Assembly (NCBI RefSeq): GCF_020172685.1
Contig: NZ_CP083986.1
Coordinates: forward strand, 3,380,693-3,443,799
Direction of reading: 5' to 3'
Length of the DNA: 63,107 nucleotides
From: [Mycobacterium] nativiensis
GTDB taxonomy: Bacteria; Actinomycetota; Actinomycetes; Mycobacteriales; Mycobacteriaceae
In this document: positions 53,114 through 63,107 of the stretch, piece after piece
How the letters are laid out: each line of letters opens with the position of its first letter
Numbering within the stretch: position 1 is the first letter of the stretch
Translations under genes and position numbers: made by a program
The notes under the pieces: model-generated
The model's database searches: none
What the model was told of the DNA's origin: nothing
What the model saw: the letters and a program-made list of their open reading frames with translations, nothing else

Positions 53114-53147
53114 GCCGGGCGCAGCGGGATAACCCGCTACGCCCGGC
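53114..53147 (-). terminator. Intrinsic terminator after phosphatase paralogue 3
   Basis: GCCGGGCGCAGCGGG (53114-53128) pairs with CCCGCTACGCCCGGC (53133-53147) with one mismatch and loop ATAA. On the minus strand the stem is followed by TTTTG, giving a short U-tract, 22 bases past the stop codon. Confidence 0.85.
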
Positions 53148-53168
53148 CAAGCGTCGGTCGCGGCTCAG

Positions 53169-54176
53169 CTAGCCGCTCAGCGCGGTGGTGATGGTGTCGA
53201 AGACCGCCTGCGGGAAGGTGGCGAAGGCAGTAACGACCTGGTCGAACCCGGTCTGCAGCGCGGCGGCGATTTCGGCCTGGTCGCCACCTTGGAACGCCTC
53301 CAGGATGTGCCAGGCGGCGATCTGCGGCGCCGTGTTCAGGTCTCGCCAATCCACGAACAGTCCGGTGAACAGGTCCGGGGTGGCCGACACCTCGTGGCCT
53401 TCCCAGCTGACCAGCGTCCAGCCGTCGGTGGGGTTGCCCTCGATCACGACCTGGCCGGTGTTGGCCAGCGGGACGTGGGACTCGAGCAACTCGTTGATGA
53501 CCAGCCCGAAATCGGGGTTCTTGACGTTCATCAACGTCCAGATCGCGATTGTCCCGGCGTGGGCGAACACCGCGCTGTTCAGCGGGTTGTCCGAGTCGGA
53601 GACGGTGTTGTTGTAGACAGCTTCGATCGCCTCAGTGACGCGGTCGTTGAACGCCGCGCCGTTGGGGTCGATCGTGGAGCCCAGCATGGGCACCCAGTAC
53701 TGGCCCATGACCCACATCAATGTCGGTAGGGCGTAGGCGATCTGGGTGAGCGTGTCGAGGTCGCGCCCTTCGAACCATCCGGCATTGATCTCGTTGAGCC
53801 CGGCCAGGTGCGTGACGTCCATCCCCAGCAGGTCGGCCAGCGGTTGCGCGGTGTGCTGCGCACGGATCATCTCCGAGGAGAAGATGCCGGCGATGCCCTC
53901 CGGGAACAACGCATTGATCTCCGGGGCGACGGCGGCCGCCTCCTGGCGCCCGAGGTCGGTGAGCTCGGCGCCTGGCGGGAGGGTTCCCAGGACGCCCTCG
54001 GCGTTGTCCGCCGATTCGCCGTGGCGCACCAGGTCGAGGGTGATGTCCTGAGCGGCGAGCAGGAACTCGGCAGTGATCGCACCCGGCGACGGCACGGTGA
54101 CCGGCCCGGCCGCAACGGCCCCGGCGCCCACCAGCGCGACGGCAGCGGTGGTCCAGGTACGAGTAATACGCCGCAT
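53169..54176 (-). CDS. Secreted histidine phosphatase family protein, paralogue 3
   Basis: A 335-residue exported histidine phosphatase-fold protein. The N-terminal module reads TWTTAAVALVGAGAVAAGPV, the phosphohistidine is His52 (LDLVRHGESADN), RAQHTA lies at ~105, LNEINAGWFEG at ~128, and the second catalytic His206 is in VFAHAGTIAIW. The C-terminal extension is the same as in the paralogues but shorter, ending FPQAVFDTITTALSG. The start ATG at 54176 has GAGGAAGAAGAAG upstream. It is the first of the three in reading direction and has its own terminator, so each copy is likely transcribed separately. Confidence 0.87.
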   Translation of the reverse strand: MRRITRTWTTAAVALVGAGAVAAGPVTVPSPGAITAEFLLAAQDITLDLVRHGESADNAEGVLGTLPPGAELTDLGRQEAAAVAPEINALFPEGIAGIFSSEMIRAQHTAQPLADLLGMDVTHLAGLNEINAGWFEGRDLDTLTQIAYALPTLMWVMGQYWVPMLGSTIDPNGAAFNDRVTEAIEAVYNNTVSDSDNPLNSAVFAHAGTIAIWTLMNVKNPDFGLVINELLESHVPLANTGQVVIEGNPTDGWTLVSWEGHEVSATPDLFTGLFVDWRDLNTAPQIAAWHILEAFQGGDQAEIAAALQTGFDQVVTAFATFPQAVFDTITTALSG

Positions 54177-54300
54177 GACTTCTTCTTCCTCACGTTCCCA
54201 ATGCCGGCTGGCGAGAGGCTTCAGCCGTGTCACACGACGTTAGCTGATAAGAGGGTGAAAAAGTACCGTTATCGACCCAAGAGCGTTCCGGCGTGGCGGA

Positions 54301-55044
54301 CTACCGTCCGGTGATGGAGTCACGTCCGGCAGCGAACACCTCGGCGAAGCGGCGATGGTCGGCGGCGGCCCGTTCGGCCGGCCCGAGGGCCCCGATGTCG
54401 TCGATGGAGACTTTGGCCGCCGCCATGGCCGCCGGCGATGCGTCCACGAAGCGGGCGGCCCAACCGATCGCAGCGTCGTAGACCCCGTCGGGGGCCACCA
54501 TCTCATCGACCAGTCCCAACGCCAGCGCCTCCTCGGCGTCGAAGAACCGTCCGCTGTAGGCCAGTTCCTTGGCGCGACTCACCCCGACCGTGCGGGCCAA
54601 CCGGGCCAGACCCCCACCGTCGGGAACCAGGCCGGCCAGAATCTCGGTTGCCCCGAACTTGACGTTGTCGCCGCTGATCCGCCAGTCCGCCGCCAGCGCC
54701 AGCGCCAGGCCACTGCCCAGCGCGTATCCGGTAACAGCAGCCACCGTCGGCTTGGCGATCGCCGACACGGCCTGCACGGCGTCGTGGCGGACCCGGGCGA
54801 ACACCTCGGCCTCCGACGCGATCAGGGTGCGCAGTTCGGGTACATCGTCACCGGCACAGAAGATCTCATGCCCGCCGAACAGCACCACCGCGGCGATGTC
54901 ATCACGTGCCGACACCTCGACGGCGGCCTCGCCGATCTCCCGGTAGACCTGGCGGGTCAGCGCGTTCGTCGGCGGACGCGACAACACCAGGGTCGCCACC
55001 CCGGGCACCTGCGCGGAGGTGTGGACCTCAACGAATTCGCTCAT
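54301..55044 (-). CDS. echA17: Enoyl-CoA hydratase/isomerase (EchA17)
   Basis: A 247-residue crotonase-fold enzyme of fatty acid beta-oxidation, homologous to Rv3039c. [18 protein letters not shown], the oxyanion-hole regions [19 protein letters not shown] and [21 protein letters not shown], and [14 protein letters not shown] with the catalytic region are visible. The glutamate of the classic hydratase pair in the second loop (E in 'PE...G') appears changed ([11 protein letters not shown]), so isomerase or other activity is possible. The ATG at 55044 overlaps the NUDIX stop codon by 4 bases (ATGA): the last gene of a three-gene operon with the NUDIX and ABC genes. Confidence 0.92.
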   Translation of the reverse strand: MSEFVEVHTSAQVPGVATLVLSRPPTNALTRQVYREIGEAAVEVSARDDIAAVVLFGGHEIFCAGDDVPELRTLIASEAEVFARVRHDAVQAVSAIAKPTVAAVTGYALGSGLALALAADWRISGDNVKFGATEILAGLVPDGGGLARLARTVGVSRAKELAYSGRFFDAEEALALGLVDEMVAPDGVYDAAIGWAARFVDASPAAMAAAKVSIDDIGALGPAERAAADHRRFAEVFAAGRDSITGR

Positions 55045-55844
55045 CCGGGCCACCGGTTGCCGCGCGCCTCGTTGTAGCGCGTCGAATCGAAGAATTCGAA
55101 CTCCCAGTTGTCGCCGTGCCGAGCCAACGTCGGTTGGGTCACCACGATCTGGCGTTCGACCGCCAGCACGTCCTGCACGGTGCGGCCGGCCAGCGAATCC
55201 AGTTGGGTCCAGGTCGGCGGCAACAGGAAGCTGCGCCCGGCCGAGAAGTCCTCGATCGCGGATTCGGGACTGGCCCAGCCGGCCCGGTCCGATTCGGTGT
55301 TCTCGCCGTCGGCGCGTTGCCCGACAGGCAGTCCCGCCACAAAGAAATAGGTGTCATAGCGGCGGGTGCGTTCGGCTTCCGGGGTCACCCAGTTCGCCCA
55401 CGGCCGCAACAGCTCGGCGTGCAGCACCAGGCGCTCGGTGCGCAGGAAGTCGGCGAACGACAGTTCCCCGGCGGCCAGCGCACGGCGGGCCTCGGCGTAC
55501 ACCGACGCATCGGCGACGACACGCTGGGAGTCGTCTGCCGGGCCGGCGAACAGCACCCCGGATTCCTCGAACGTCTCGCGCACCGCGGCGCACACCAGCG
55601 CCGCGGCCAGGTCGACGTCGACGCCGAAGCGCTGCGCCCACCAGTTGGGATCCGGCCCCACCCAGGCGATGTCGGTGCTGCGGTCACGGTCGTCGACGCC
55701 GCCGCCGGGAAACACCATCACCCCGGCGGCGAACTCCATCGCGGCGTGCCGGCGCATCAGGAACACGTCCAGGGCGCTAACGCCGTCTCGGACCAGCATC
55801 ACCGTTGCTGCGGGCCGCGTGGGCAGCGGCGGTGGGTTGTTCAT
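55041..55844 (-). CDS. NUDIX hydrolase (Rv3040c-like)
   Basis: A 267-residue NUDIX-fold protein of the RP2/NUDT19 type. [43 protein letters not shown] (residues 12-54) is the N-terminal part, and the split Nudix box continues in [21 protein letters not shown] (about 85-105) with RETFEESG supplying the metal-binding glutamates. Such enzymes often hydrolyse CoA derivatives, which would fit its coupling to enoyl-CoA hydratase (4-base ATGA overlap). Start ATG at 55844 overlaps the ABC gene stop codon. Confidence 0.92.
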   Translation of the reverse strand: MNNPPPLPTRPAATVMLVRDGVSALDVFLMRRHAAMEFAAGVMVFPGGGVDDRDRSTDIAWVGPDPNWWAQRFGVDVDLAAALVCAAVRETFEESGVLFAGPADDSQRVVADASVYAEARRALAAGELSFADFLRTERLVLHAELLRPWANWVTPEAERTRRYDTYFFVAGLPVGQRADGENTESDRAGWASPESAIEDFSAGRSFLLPPTWTQLDSLAGRTVQDVLAVERQIVVTQPTLARHGDNWEFEFFDSTRYNEARGNRWPG

Positions 55845-56695
55845 GCGCGCCTCCGATGGGCTGCTCGGCCGCGGGCGCGGCGGGCGAAGTAACGACCGTC
55901 GATGACATCCAAGGAGATCGACTGGCCGAACGCCGCCGACAGATTCTCGGCGGTCAGCACATCACTGAGCAGGCCGGCGGCAACCGCACGGCCCTCCGCC
56001 AGCAACAGGCAGTGGCTGAACCCGATCGGGATCTCCTCGACGTGGTGGGTGACCAGCACGATTGCCGGTGCGTCCGGGTCGGCGGCCAGATCCGCCAGCC
56101 GGGCCACCAGCTCCTCGCGTCCACCCAGGTCCAGCCCGGCCGCCGGCTCGTCGAGCAGCAGCAGCTCCGGATCCGTCATCAGGGCACGGGCGATCAGCAC
56201 CCGTTTGCGCTCGCCCTCGGACAGCGTGCCGTAGGTGCGATCGGCCAAGTGCTCGGCACCCAGGCTTTCCAGCAGGTCGACCGCCCGGTCGTGATCGACG
56301 GCGTCGTACTCCTCGCGCCAACGGCCCAGCACCGCGTAGCCGGCCGAGACCACCAGATCGCGGACGGTTTCGCCGCCCGGTATCCGCTGCGCCAGCGCCG
56401 AGGAACTCAGGCCGACCCGAGCCCGCAGCTCGGTGGTGTCGACCCGGCCCAGCTGTTCGCCGAGCACGTAGGCCACCCCTGAGGACGGATGTTCGGTGGC
56501 GGCGGCGATCCGCAGCAGCGACGTCTTGCCCGCCCCGTTGGGCCCGATGATCACCCAGCGTTCGTCGAGTTCGACCGACCAGTCCAGCGGACCCACCAGG
56601 GATCGGCCGTCACGGCACAGCGAAATGCCCTCGAAGTGGATCAACAGATCCTGATCGGCCCCGGTTACGGGGGCGGGACGTCCGGTATCGGGCAC
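55841..56695 (-). CDS. ABC transporter ATP-binding protein (Rv3041c-like)
   Basis: A 284-residue single ATPase subunit. Walker A is IGPNGAGKTSLL (near residue 53), the signature is LSEGERKRVLIARAL, Walker B is LLLLDEPAAGLDLGG and the switch His is in LVTHHVEEIP. No permease is adjacent, so it may be a soluble regulator of translation or envelope stress, or it may partner an unlinked membrane protein. GTG at 56695 is chosen because earlier frame sequence is unrelated. It is first in the ABC-NUDIX-echA17 operon, with ATGA overlaps at both junctions. Confidence 0.9.
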   Translation of the reverse strand: MPDTGRPAPVTGADQDLLIHFEGISLCRDGRSLVGPLDWSVELDERWVIIGPNGAGKTSLLRIAAATEHPSSGVAYVLGEQLGRVDTTELRARVGLSSSALAQRIPGGETVRDLVVSAGYAVLGRWREEYDAVDHDRAVDLLESLGAEHLADRTYGTLSEGERKRVLIARALMTDPELLLLDEPAAGLDLGGREELVARLADLAADPDAPAIVLVTHHVEEIPIGFSHCLLLAEGRAVAAGLLSDVLTAENLSAAFGQSISLDVIDGRYFARRARGRAAHRRRA

Positions 56696-56841
56696 GGCCC
56701 TATGGTGCCGTATCCCGGCCCCACCGCGACCGACTGGGGTGCCGGTAGCCGGGACACCCGATGCAGCTCGCCTTCCCACCCGGAACCGGTGGGCCGATTC
56801 TCTGACTTGCGTCACAGTAAGACGAGACGGCGGGCGCAGTG

Positions 56842-59857
<3,016 letters not shown>

Positions 59858-60006
59858 GATTCCTCCAAACATGGGCATCCCGGAAACTTGGTCGAATCCT
59901 AACCCCGAGCCTCACCCCGCCGGTATAGGCCTCCTACAAACTGTCGTATTCGTCGCCCCTTCGTCTTCCGACAGGCCGCCCCCGGTGCGGGTGTTAACGT
60001 CACCGC

Positions 60007-61092
60007 GTGACCAGGGCGGACCGGCGGGTGGTGTCGGCAGCAGCGCTGGCCGTGACGTTGATCACGGCCGCCGGGTGCGCGGACGAGGGGTCGGGAATCT
60101 CGCCGACCTCGACGAGCACCACTACGACGATGGTCGCCGGGGCCGGCGTGCTCGGCAATGACCGGCGGCCCGATGAGTCCTGCGCCGCGGAGCCGGCACG
60201 ACCCGACCCGGGTCCGCCGACACGATCGGTGCGCAACGCGGCCGACGTGGAACCGTCGAGCGTCGAGGTGCCCGAGGAGCCGCAGCGCATCGTGGTGCTC
60301 TCCGGTGATCAGCTCGATGCGCTGTGCGCGTTGGGCCTGCAGTCCCGCATCGTCGGCGCCGCGCTGCCGGACGGGTCGCAGAGCCAGCCGTCGTATCTAG
60401 GTGCCGTGGTGCACGACCTGCCGGCCGTGGGCAACCGCAGCAACCCGGACCTCAACGCCATCGCAGAACTGCACCCGGACCTGATCCTGGGTTCGCAGGG
60501 TCTGACACCCGGGTATTCGGAGTTGGCGGCGATCGCCCCGACGGTGTTCACCGGACTGCCGGGCGGGGCCTGGGAGGACAACGTCCGCGGTGTCGGCGCG
60601 GCGACGGCCCGTACCGGTGCCGTGGACGAAGTGCTCGGCACGTTCGCCGAGAAGGCCGATGCCGCCGGCGAGACCGGCGACGCCACCCACTTCCAGGCAT
60701 CGGTGGTTCAGCTGACCGACAACGGCCTGCGGGTGTACGGGGTGGCCAACTTCGCCGCCACTGTCCTCAAGGCCGTCGGTGTCGACCGCCCGGCTTCGCA
60801 GCGGTTCACCGATCAGCCCTATATCGAGATCTCCGCGAGTGAGTCCGATCTGGCCGGCCGGGGCGATTTCTCGGCGGCCGACGGTGACATCGTCTACGTG
60901 TCGTTCGCCTCGCCGGCGGCCAAGGCCCGCGCGGCCACCGTGTTCGACAGTGTCGCCTGGCGCCGGCTGGCGGCCAACCGCGACAGCCGGGTGTTCGTGG
61001 TCAACAACGAGATATGGCAGACCGGTCAGGGGCCGGTGGCCGCCACCGGCGTGGTCGCCGACCTGCGCTGGGTGAACGCGCCGATCAACTGA
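60007..61092 (+). CDS. fecB: Iron-siderophore ABC transporter substrate-binding lipoprotein FecB
   Basis: A 361-residue periplasmic-binding-protein-fold lipoprotein, homologous to Rv3044. The signal (VSAAALAVTLITAAGC) ends in a lipobox, acylated at Cys24, followed by a long Thr/Ser-rich linker (STSTTTT). The two lobes show the type III fold: RIVVLSGDQLDALCALGLQSRIVGAAL and LNAIAELHPDLILGSQGLTP. No transporter permease is adjacent, as in M. tuberculosis, where the protein affects siderophore uptake and drug tolerance. The start GTG is at 60007. It is convergent with the DUF4139 gene (3-base gap). Confidence 0.93.
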   Translation: MTRADRRVVSAAALAVTLITAAGCADEGSGISPTSTSTTTTMVAGAGVLGNDRRPDESCAAEPARPDPGPPTRSVRNAADVEPSSVEVPEEPQRIVVLSGDQLDALCALGLQSRIVGAALPDGSQSQPSYLGAVVHDLPAVGNRSNPDLNAIAELHPDLILGSQGLTPGYSELAAIAPTVFTGLPGGAWEDNVRGVGAATARTGAVDEVLGTFAEKADAAGETGDATHFQASVVQLTDNGLRVYGVANFAATVLKAVGVDRPASQRFTDQPYIEISASESDLAGRGDFSAADGDIVYVSFASPAAKARAATVFDSVAWRRLAANRDSRVFVVNNEIWQTGQGPVAATGVVADLRWVNAPIN

Positions 61093-61095
61093 ACC

Positions 61096-62979
61096 TCAAT
61101 CGGGCGCGCCCTCGGCGATCACTCGTCGCAGTTCGGCCGAGGCCTGCTGTTGGGCTGTGTCGGCCTCCTCGCGCAACCGGCGCACCTCGCCGTCCAGGTC
61201 GTTGACCCGATCCTGCAGGGCATCCAGTTCCCCTACCTGCCGGGCCCGTAGCTGGCCTTCGGCGCCGTCGGTGCCCAGCACCCGCAACTGTTCGGCGATA
61301 CGGCTCTGCGCGGTGTAGACGTCGTCGCGCTGCTGTTCGGCCTGCTCGCGCTGGCCCTCCAGCCGGTGGGCCGTGTTGCGGTGCGCCAGCACCTGCCCGA
61401 GCGCTGCGACGGTCGCCGCGTCCAGTGAGCGGTCCGCCAGCCACTCCTCCAGTTGGCCGGGTTCCAAGTCGTCGTAGGCAATGTCGGAATAGACCGGCCA
61501 CGTTTCCAACACCGTCGCCTCGGCCGTCTGGTGCGCCGGCACCGCGATGCTGAACCGGCGCCACTCCCCCTCATGCCCGGCGTCGGCGGCCCCGCGCTGC
61601 CCGGTGACGGTGTGGTCGGGTGCCGCCGGCAGTTCGAAGATGACGTCGATCGGGTCGTCGTGATCGTTCTCGGCCCGTAGCGTGTGCCACCGTTCACAAC
61701 GCTGCTCTTCAACAACGGCGTCCGCGGTGAGCCGGATCCGGGTGGTGACAGTGCGGAAAGACGCGTAGCTGCTGCCTCGCACCGCGAGGTCTTTGGCGAA
61801 GGCCAACCGCACCTCGGCGCCCCGAGAAGTGAAGCCCAGCATGGCCTCCCCGGCGTAGCCGCCCTGCTCGTAGACGACGGCCGGGCCCTCTTCGAGCACC
61901 ACGCCGGTGGTGTTGGTGAACGCCAGCACGATATCCGGGGCGGGTCCGCGATCTTCGCGCCACACCACCTCCCGACGTACCGCGTCGACGGGTGCCACCG
62001 CCAGCGGCACCATGGCCGCACCGCCCCGTTTCAGCGACACCGGGTTGGCCAACCGGTATTCGAAATACTCACCGCGGTCGGAGGTTTCGATGTCCGCGGC
62101 GGCCGATTCGTACGCGTCGACGCTGGGACTTGCGTTGATGCTGAAAGCCGCGCTGCCCGGCGCCATGGCGCTGCGAACCGGCCGGGGCGCCCCGGCGCGC
62201 TCGCTCTCCTCGACGACCGCGCGCTGCACCTGCCGGCCGTGGTAGAGGTCGATGTCGAATGAGATCGGTTGGCCGGTGGTCAATGTCACCTCGACGTCGG
62301 TGAGGTCCTCGTCGATCGGATTGTGGATGATGCCGGTCGCGACGAGCGTCACCGTGTCACCGTCGCGGATCGCCCGGTACGAGACCCGCCACATCGGGGC
62401 GGCGATGATGTAGGAGACTCGCACGTCGTCGGCGGCACCGCGGATCTGCACTGTGACATCGCAGTTGCGGCCCGCCGTTGCGGCGCGAGACCGATCGATC
62501 AGGTAGTCCAGGTCGTCCTTCGACGGGGTCTCCAGCAGATCGAGGCGCCGGGCTTCGGCGAGGTCGACCAGCGTGACCGTGCCGGATTCCTCCCGCAGCA
62601 CCAGCAGTCTGCTGCGCTCACCCGCACCGGCGGCGTCATCAACACCGATCACCTCACCGCGATACGCCCGCTCGGCGCAGTGCACCTCGACGGCGCGGCC
62701 CTGCAACGCGTCGAACAGACCGACGAGTGCCTCACCGGAATCCAGCAGCAGGTTGCGGTCGGCCAACTCGGCACGCGGATCGGCCGGGGTGTCGAAGGAG
62801 ACCGCACCCACCGAGGCGCTGCCGCCGGGCGCGTCGACCGTCAGCGACTTCAGTACGTCCTTCATGTCGTCGCGGCGGAAGGTCAGGCCGAAGTCGCCGT
62901 CCACCGGTCCGCGGCGGCCCACGAAGGCCACGCCGTGCTTGTAGAGGACGAGGCGATCGACTTTGGGGCTGGTGGTCAT
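61096..62979 (-). CDS. DUF4139 domain protein with C-terminal coiled coil
   Basis: A 627-residue protein. The N-terminal part (residues 1-130) looks like DUF4140; the central DUF4139 domain (VTVQIRGAADDVRVSYIIAAPMWRVSYRAI, RGEYFEYRLANPVSLKRGGAAMVPL, TAEATVLETWPVYSDI) is a beta-sandwich. The C-terminal ~100 residues are helical and rich in Glu, Gln and Arg (VLAHRNTAHRLEGQREQAEQQRDD, LQDRVNDLDGEVRRLREEAD) and should form a coiled coil. No signal peptide, so probably cytoplasmic. Function is unknown. The ATG at 62979 has AGGAGAAA 7 bases upstream, 14 bases from the transposase stop codon. Confidence 0.9.
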   Translation of the reverse strand: MTTSPKVDRLVLYKHGVAFVGRRGPVDGDFGLTFRRDDMKDVLKSLTVDAPGGSASVGAVSFDTPADPRAELADRNLLLDSGEALVGLFDALQGRAVEVHCAERAYRGEVIGVDDAAGAGERSRLLVLREESGTVTLVDLAEARRLDLLETPSKDDLDYLIDRSRAATAGRNCDVTVQIRGAADDVRVSYIIAAPMWRVSYRAIRDGDTVTLVATGIIHNPIDEDLTDVEVTLTTGQPISFDIDLYHGRQVQRAVVEESERAGAPRPVRSAMAPGSAAFSINASPSVDAYESAAADIETSDRGEYFEYRLANPVSLKRGGAAMVPLAVAPVDAVRREVVWREDRGPAPDIVLAFTNTTGVVLEEGPAVVYEQGGYAGEAMLGFTSRGAEVRLAFAKDLAVRGSSYASFRTVTTRIRLTADAVVEEQRCERWHTLRAENDHDDPIDVIFELPAAPDHTVTGQRGAADAGHEGEWRRFSIAVPAHQTAEATVLETWPVYSDIAYDDLEPGQLEEWLADRSLDAATVAALGQVLAHRNTAHRLEGQREQAEQQRDDVYTAQSRIAEQLRVLGTDGAEGQLRARQVGELDALQDRVNDLDGEVRRLREEADTAQQQASAELRRVIAEGAPD

Positions 62980-62993
62980 TTGTTTCTCCTATG

Positions 62994-63107
62994 TCAAGCC
63001 GCTGCCGGTTGGCAAGGCTGAATCTGGTTCTGGTGGTCGGTGTGAAGTCGCCCGAATACGACGCGAGACAGGCGGCGTTTGAGGCAGCGCAGGGCCTCGC
63101 GATTGGA
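62994..63107 (-). mobile_element. 3' end of an IS110-family transposase (truncated by the contig end)
   Basis: The final 114 bases encode, on the minus strand, SNREALRCLKRRLSRVVFGRLHTDHQNQIQPCQPAAA then TGA. The N-R-E-A-L-R-x-L-K-R-R pattern with the short tail is characteristic of the C-terminus of IS110-family transposases. The element runs off the window, which fits an assembly break at a multicopy insertion sequence. Its stop codon is 14 bases before the DUF4139 start codon. Confidence 0.75.

Overview
The window is a chromosomal segment of a mycobacterium. Base composition is high-GC, and gatC, gatA, pfkA, ligA, mnmA, iscS, fixA/fixB, serB2, ctaD and fecB follow the M. tuberculosis order from about Rv3006 to Rv3044. 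From recalled family knowledge the sequences match mycobacterial orthologues closely, but this is a non-tuberculous species: the ESX/PE/PPE block between Rv3016 and Rv3024c is absent and several accessory blocks are added. No rRNA, tRNA or CRISPR was seen. Both ends look like assembly ends. Bases 1-19 are exactly the Tn5/Nextera mosaic-end adapter, and the last ~110 bases encode the C-terminus of an IS110-type transposase.

Layout. 0-4 kb: 3' part of lppZ, then a tandem duplication of a secreted GjpA-like protein with duplicated promoter blocks and terminators. 4-13 kb: gatB, tenA, DUF2237, a DUF732-like exported protein, pfkA, gatA/gatC, an ACT-domain gene and ligA. 13-17.3 kb: a DMT transporter, an MmcQ-like gene, an SRPBCC/ArsR pair with two identical operators, the Rv3015c-like and Rv3016-like genes, and a VOC protein where Mtb has its ESX block. 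17.3-21.3 kb: mnmA, iscS, a PlsC-like acyltransferase and a GNAT/OlsB-like gene. 21.4-26.7 kb: a cupin pseudogene, a nitroreductase, two SDR-type genes and a 920-aa LuxR ATPase regulator whose start codon lies inside a perfect 24-bp hairpin. 26.7-28.5 kb: fixB and fixA.

28.7-32.3 kb and 40.7-50.6 kb carry the methylglucose lipopolysaccharide (MGLP) region, with homologues of Rv3030-3032 and Rv3034c-3038c. It is split by an 8-kb catabolic-looking island at 32.3-40.7 kb (zinc ADH, Baeyer-Villiger monooxygenase, TfoX-like, haloalkane-dehalogenase-like hydrolase, HxlR regulator, esterase, aldehyde dehydrogenase, LLM oxidoreductase). It is also interrupted at 43.7-48.4 kb by an IclR-controlled unit made of a large secreted protein, a cytochrome P450 and a [3Fe-4S]-type ferredoxin. 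50.6-54.2 kb: three tandem secreted histidine-phosphatase paralogues, one lacking the second catalytic histidine. 54.3-63 kb: echA17, NUDIX, ABC ATPase, serB2, ctaD, fecB, a DUF4139 gene and the IS110 tail.

Two themes stand out. First, an export module (a PW-containing N-terminus, a hydrophobic stretch like ALVGAG, then a P/A-rich linker) recurs at the head of otherwise different secreted proteins (the GjpA-like pair and the phosphatases), and three of these genes have GTGA-N6-TCAC CRP-like dyads 20-24 bases before the start codon. Second, nearly every accessory operon carries a clean symmetric operator in its promoter (ArsR, HxlR, IclR, one TetR-like), so regulator-target pairs can be proposed from sequence alone. 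All functional statements rest on reading motifs and on recalled family knowledge; no searches were run.
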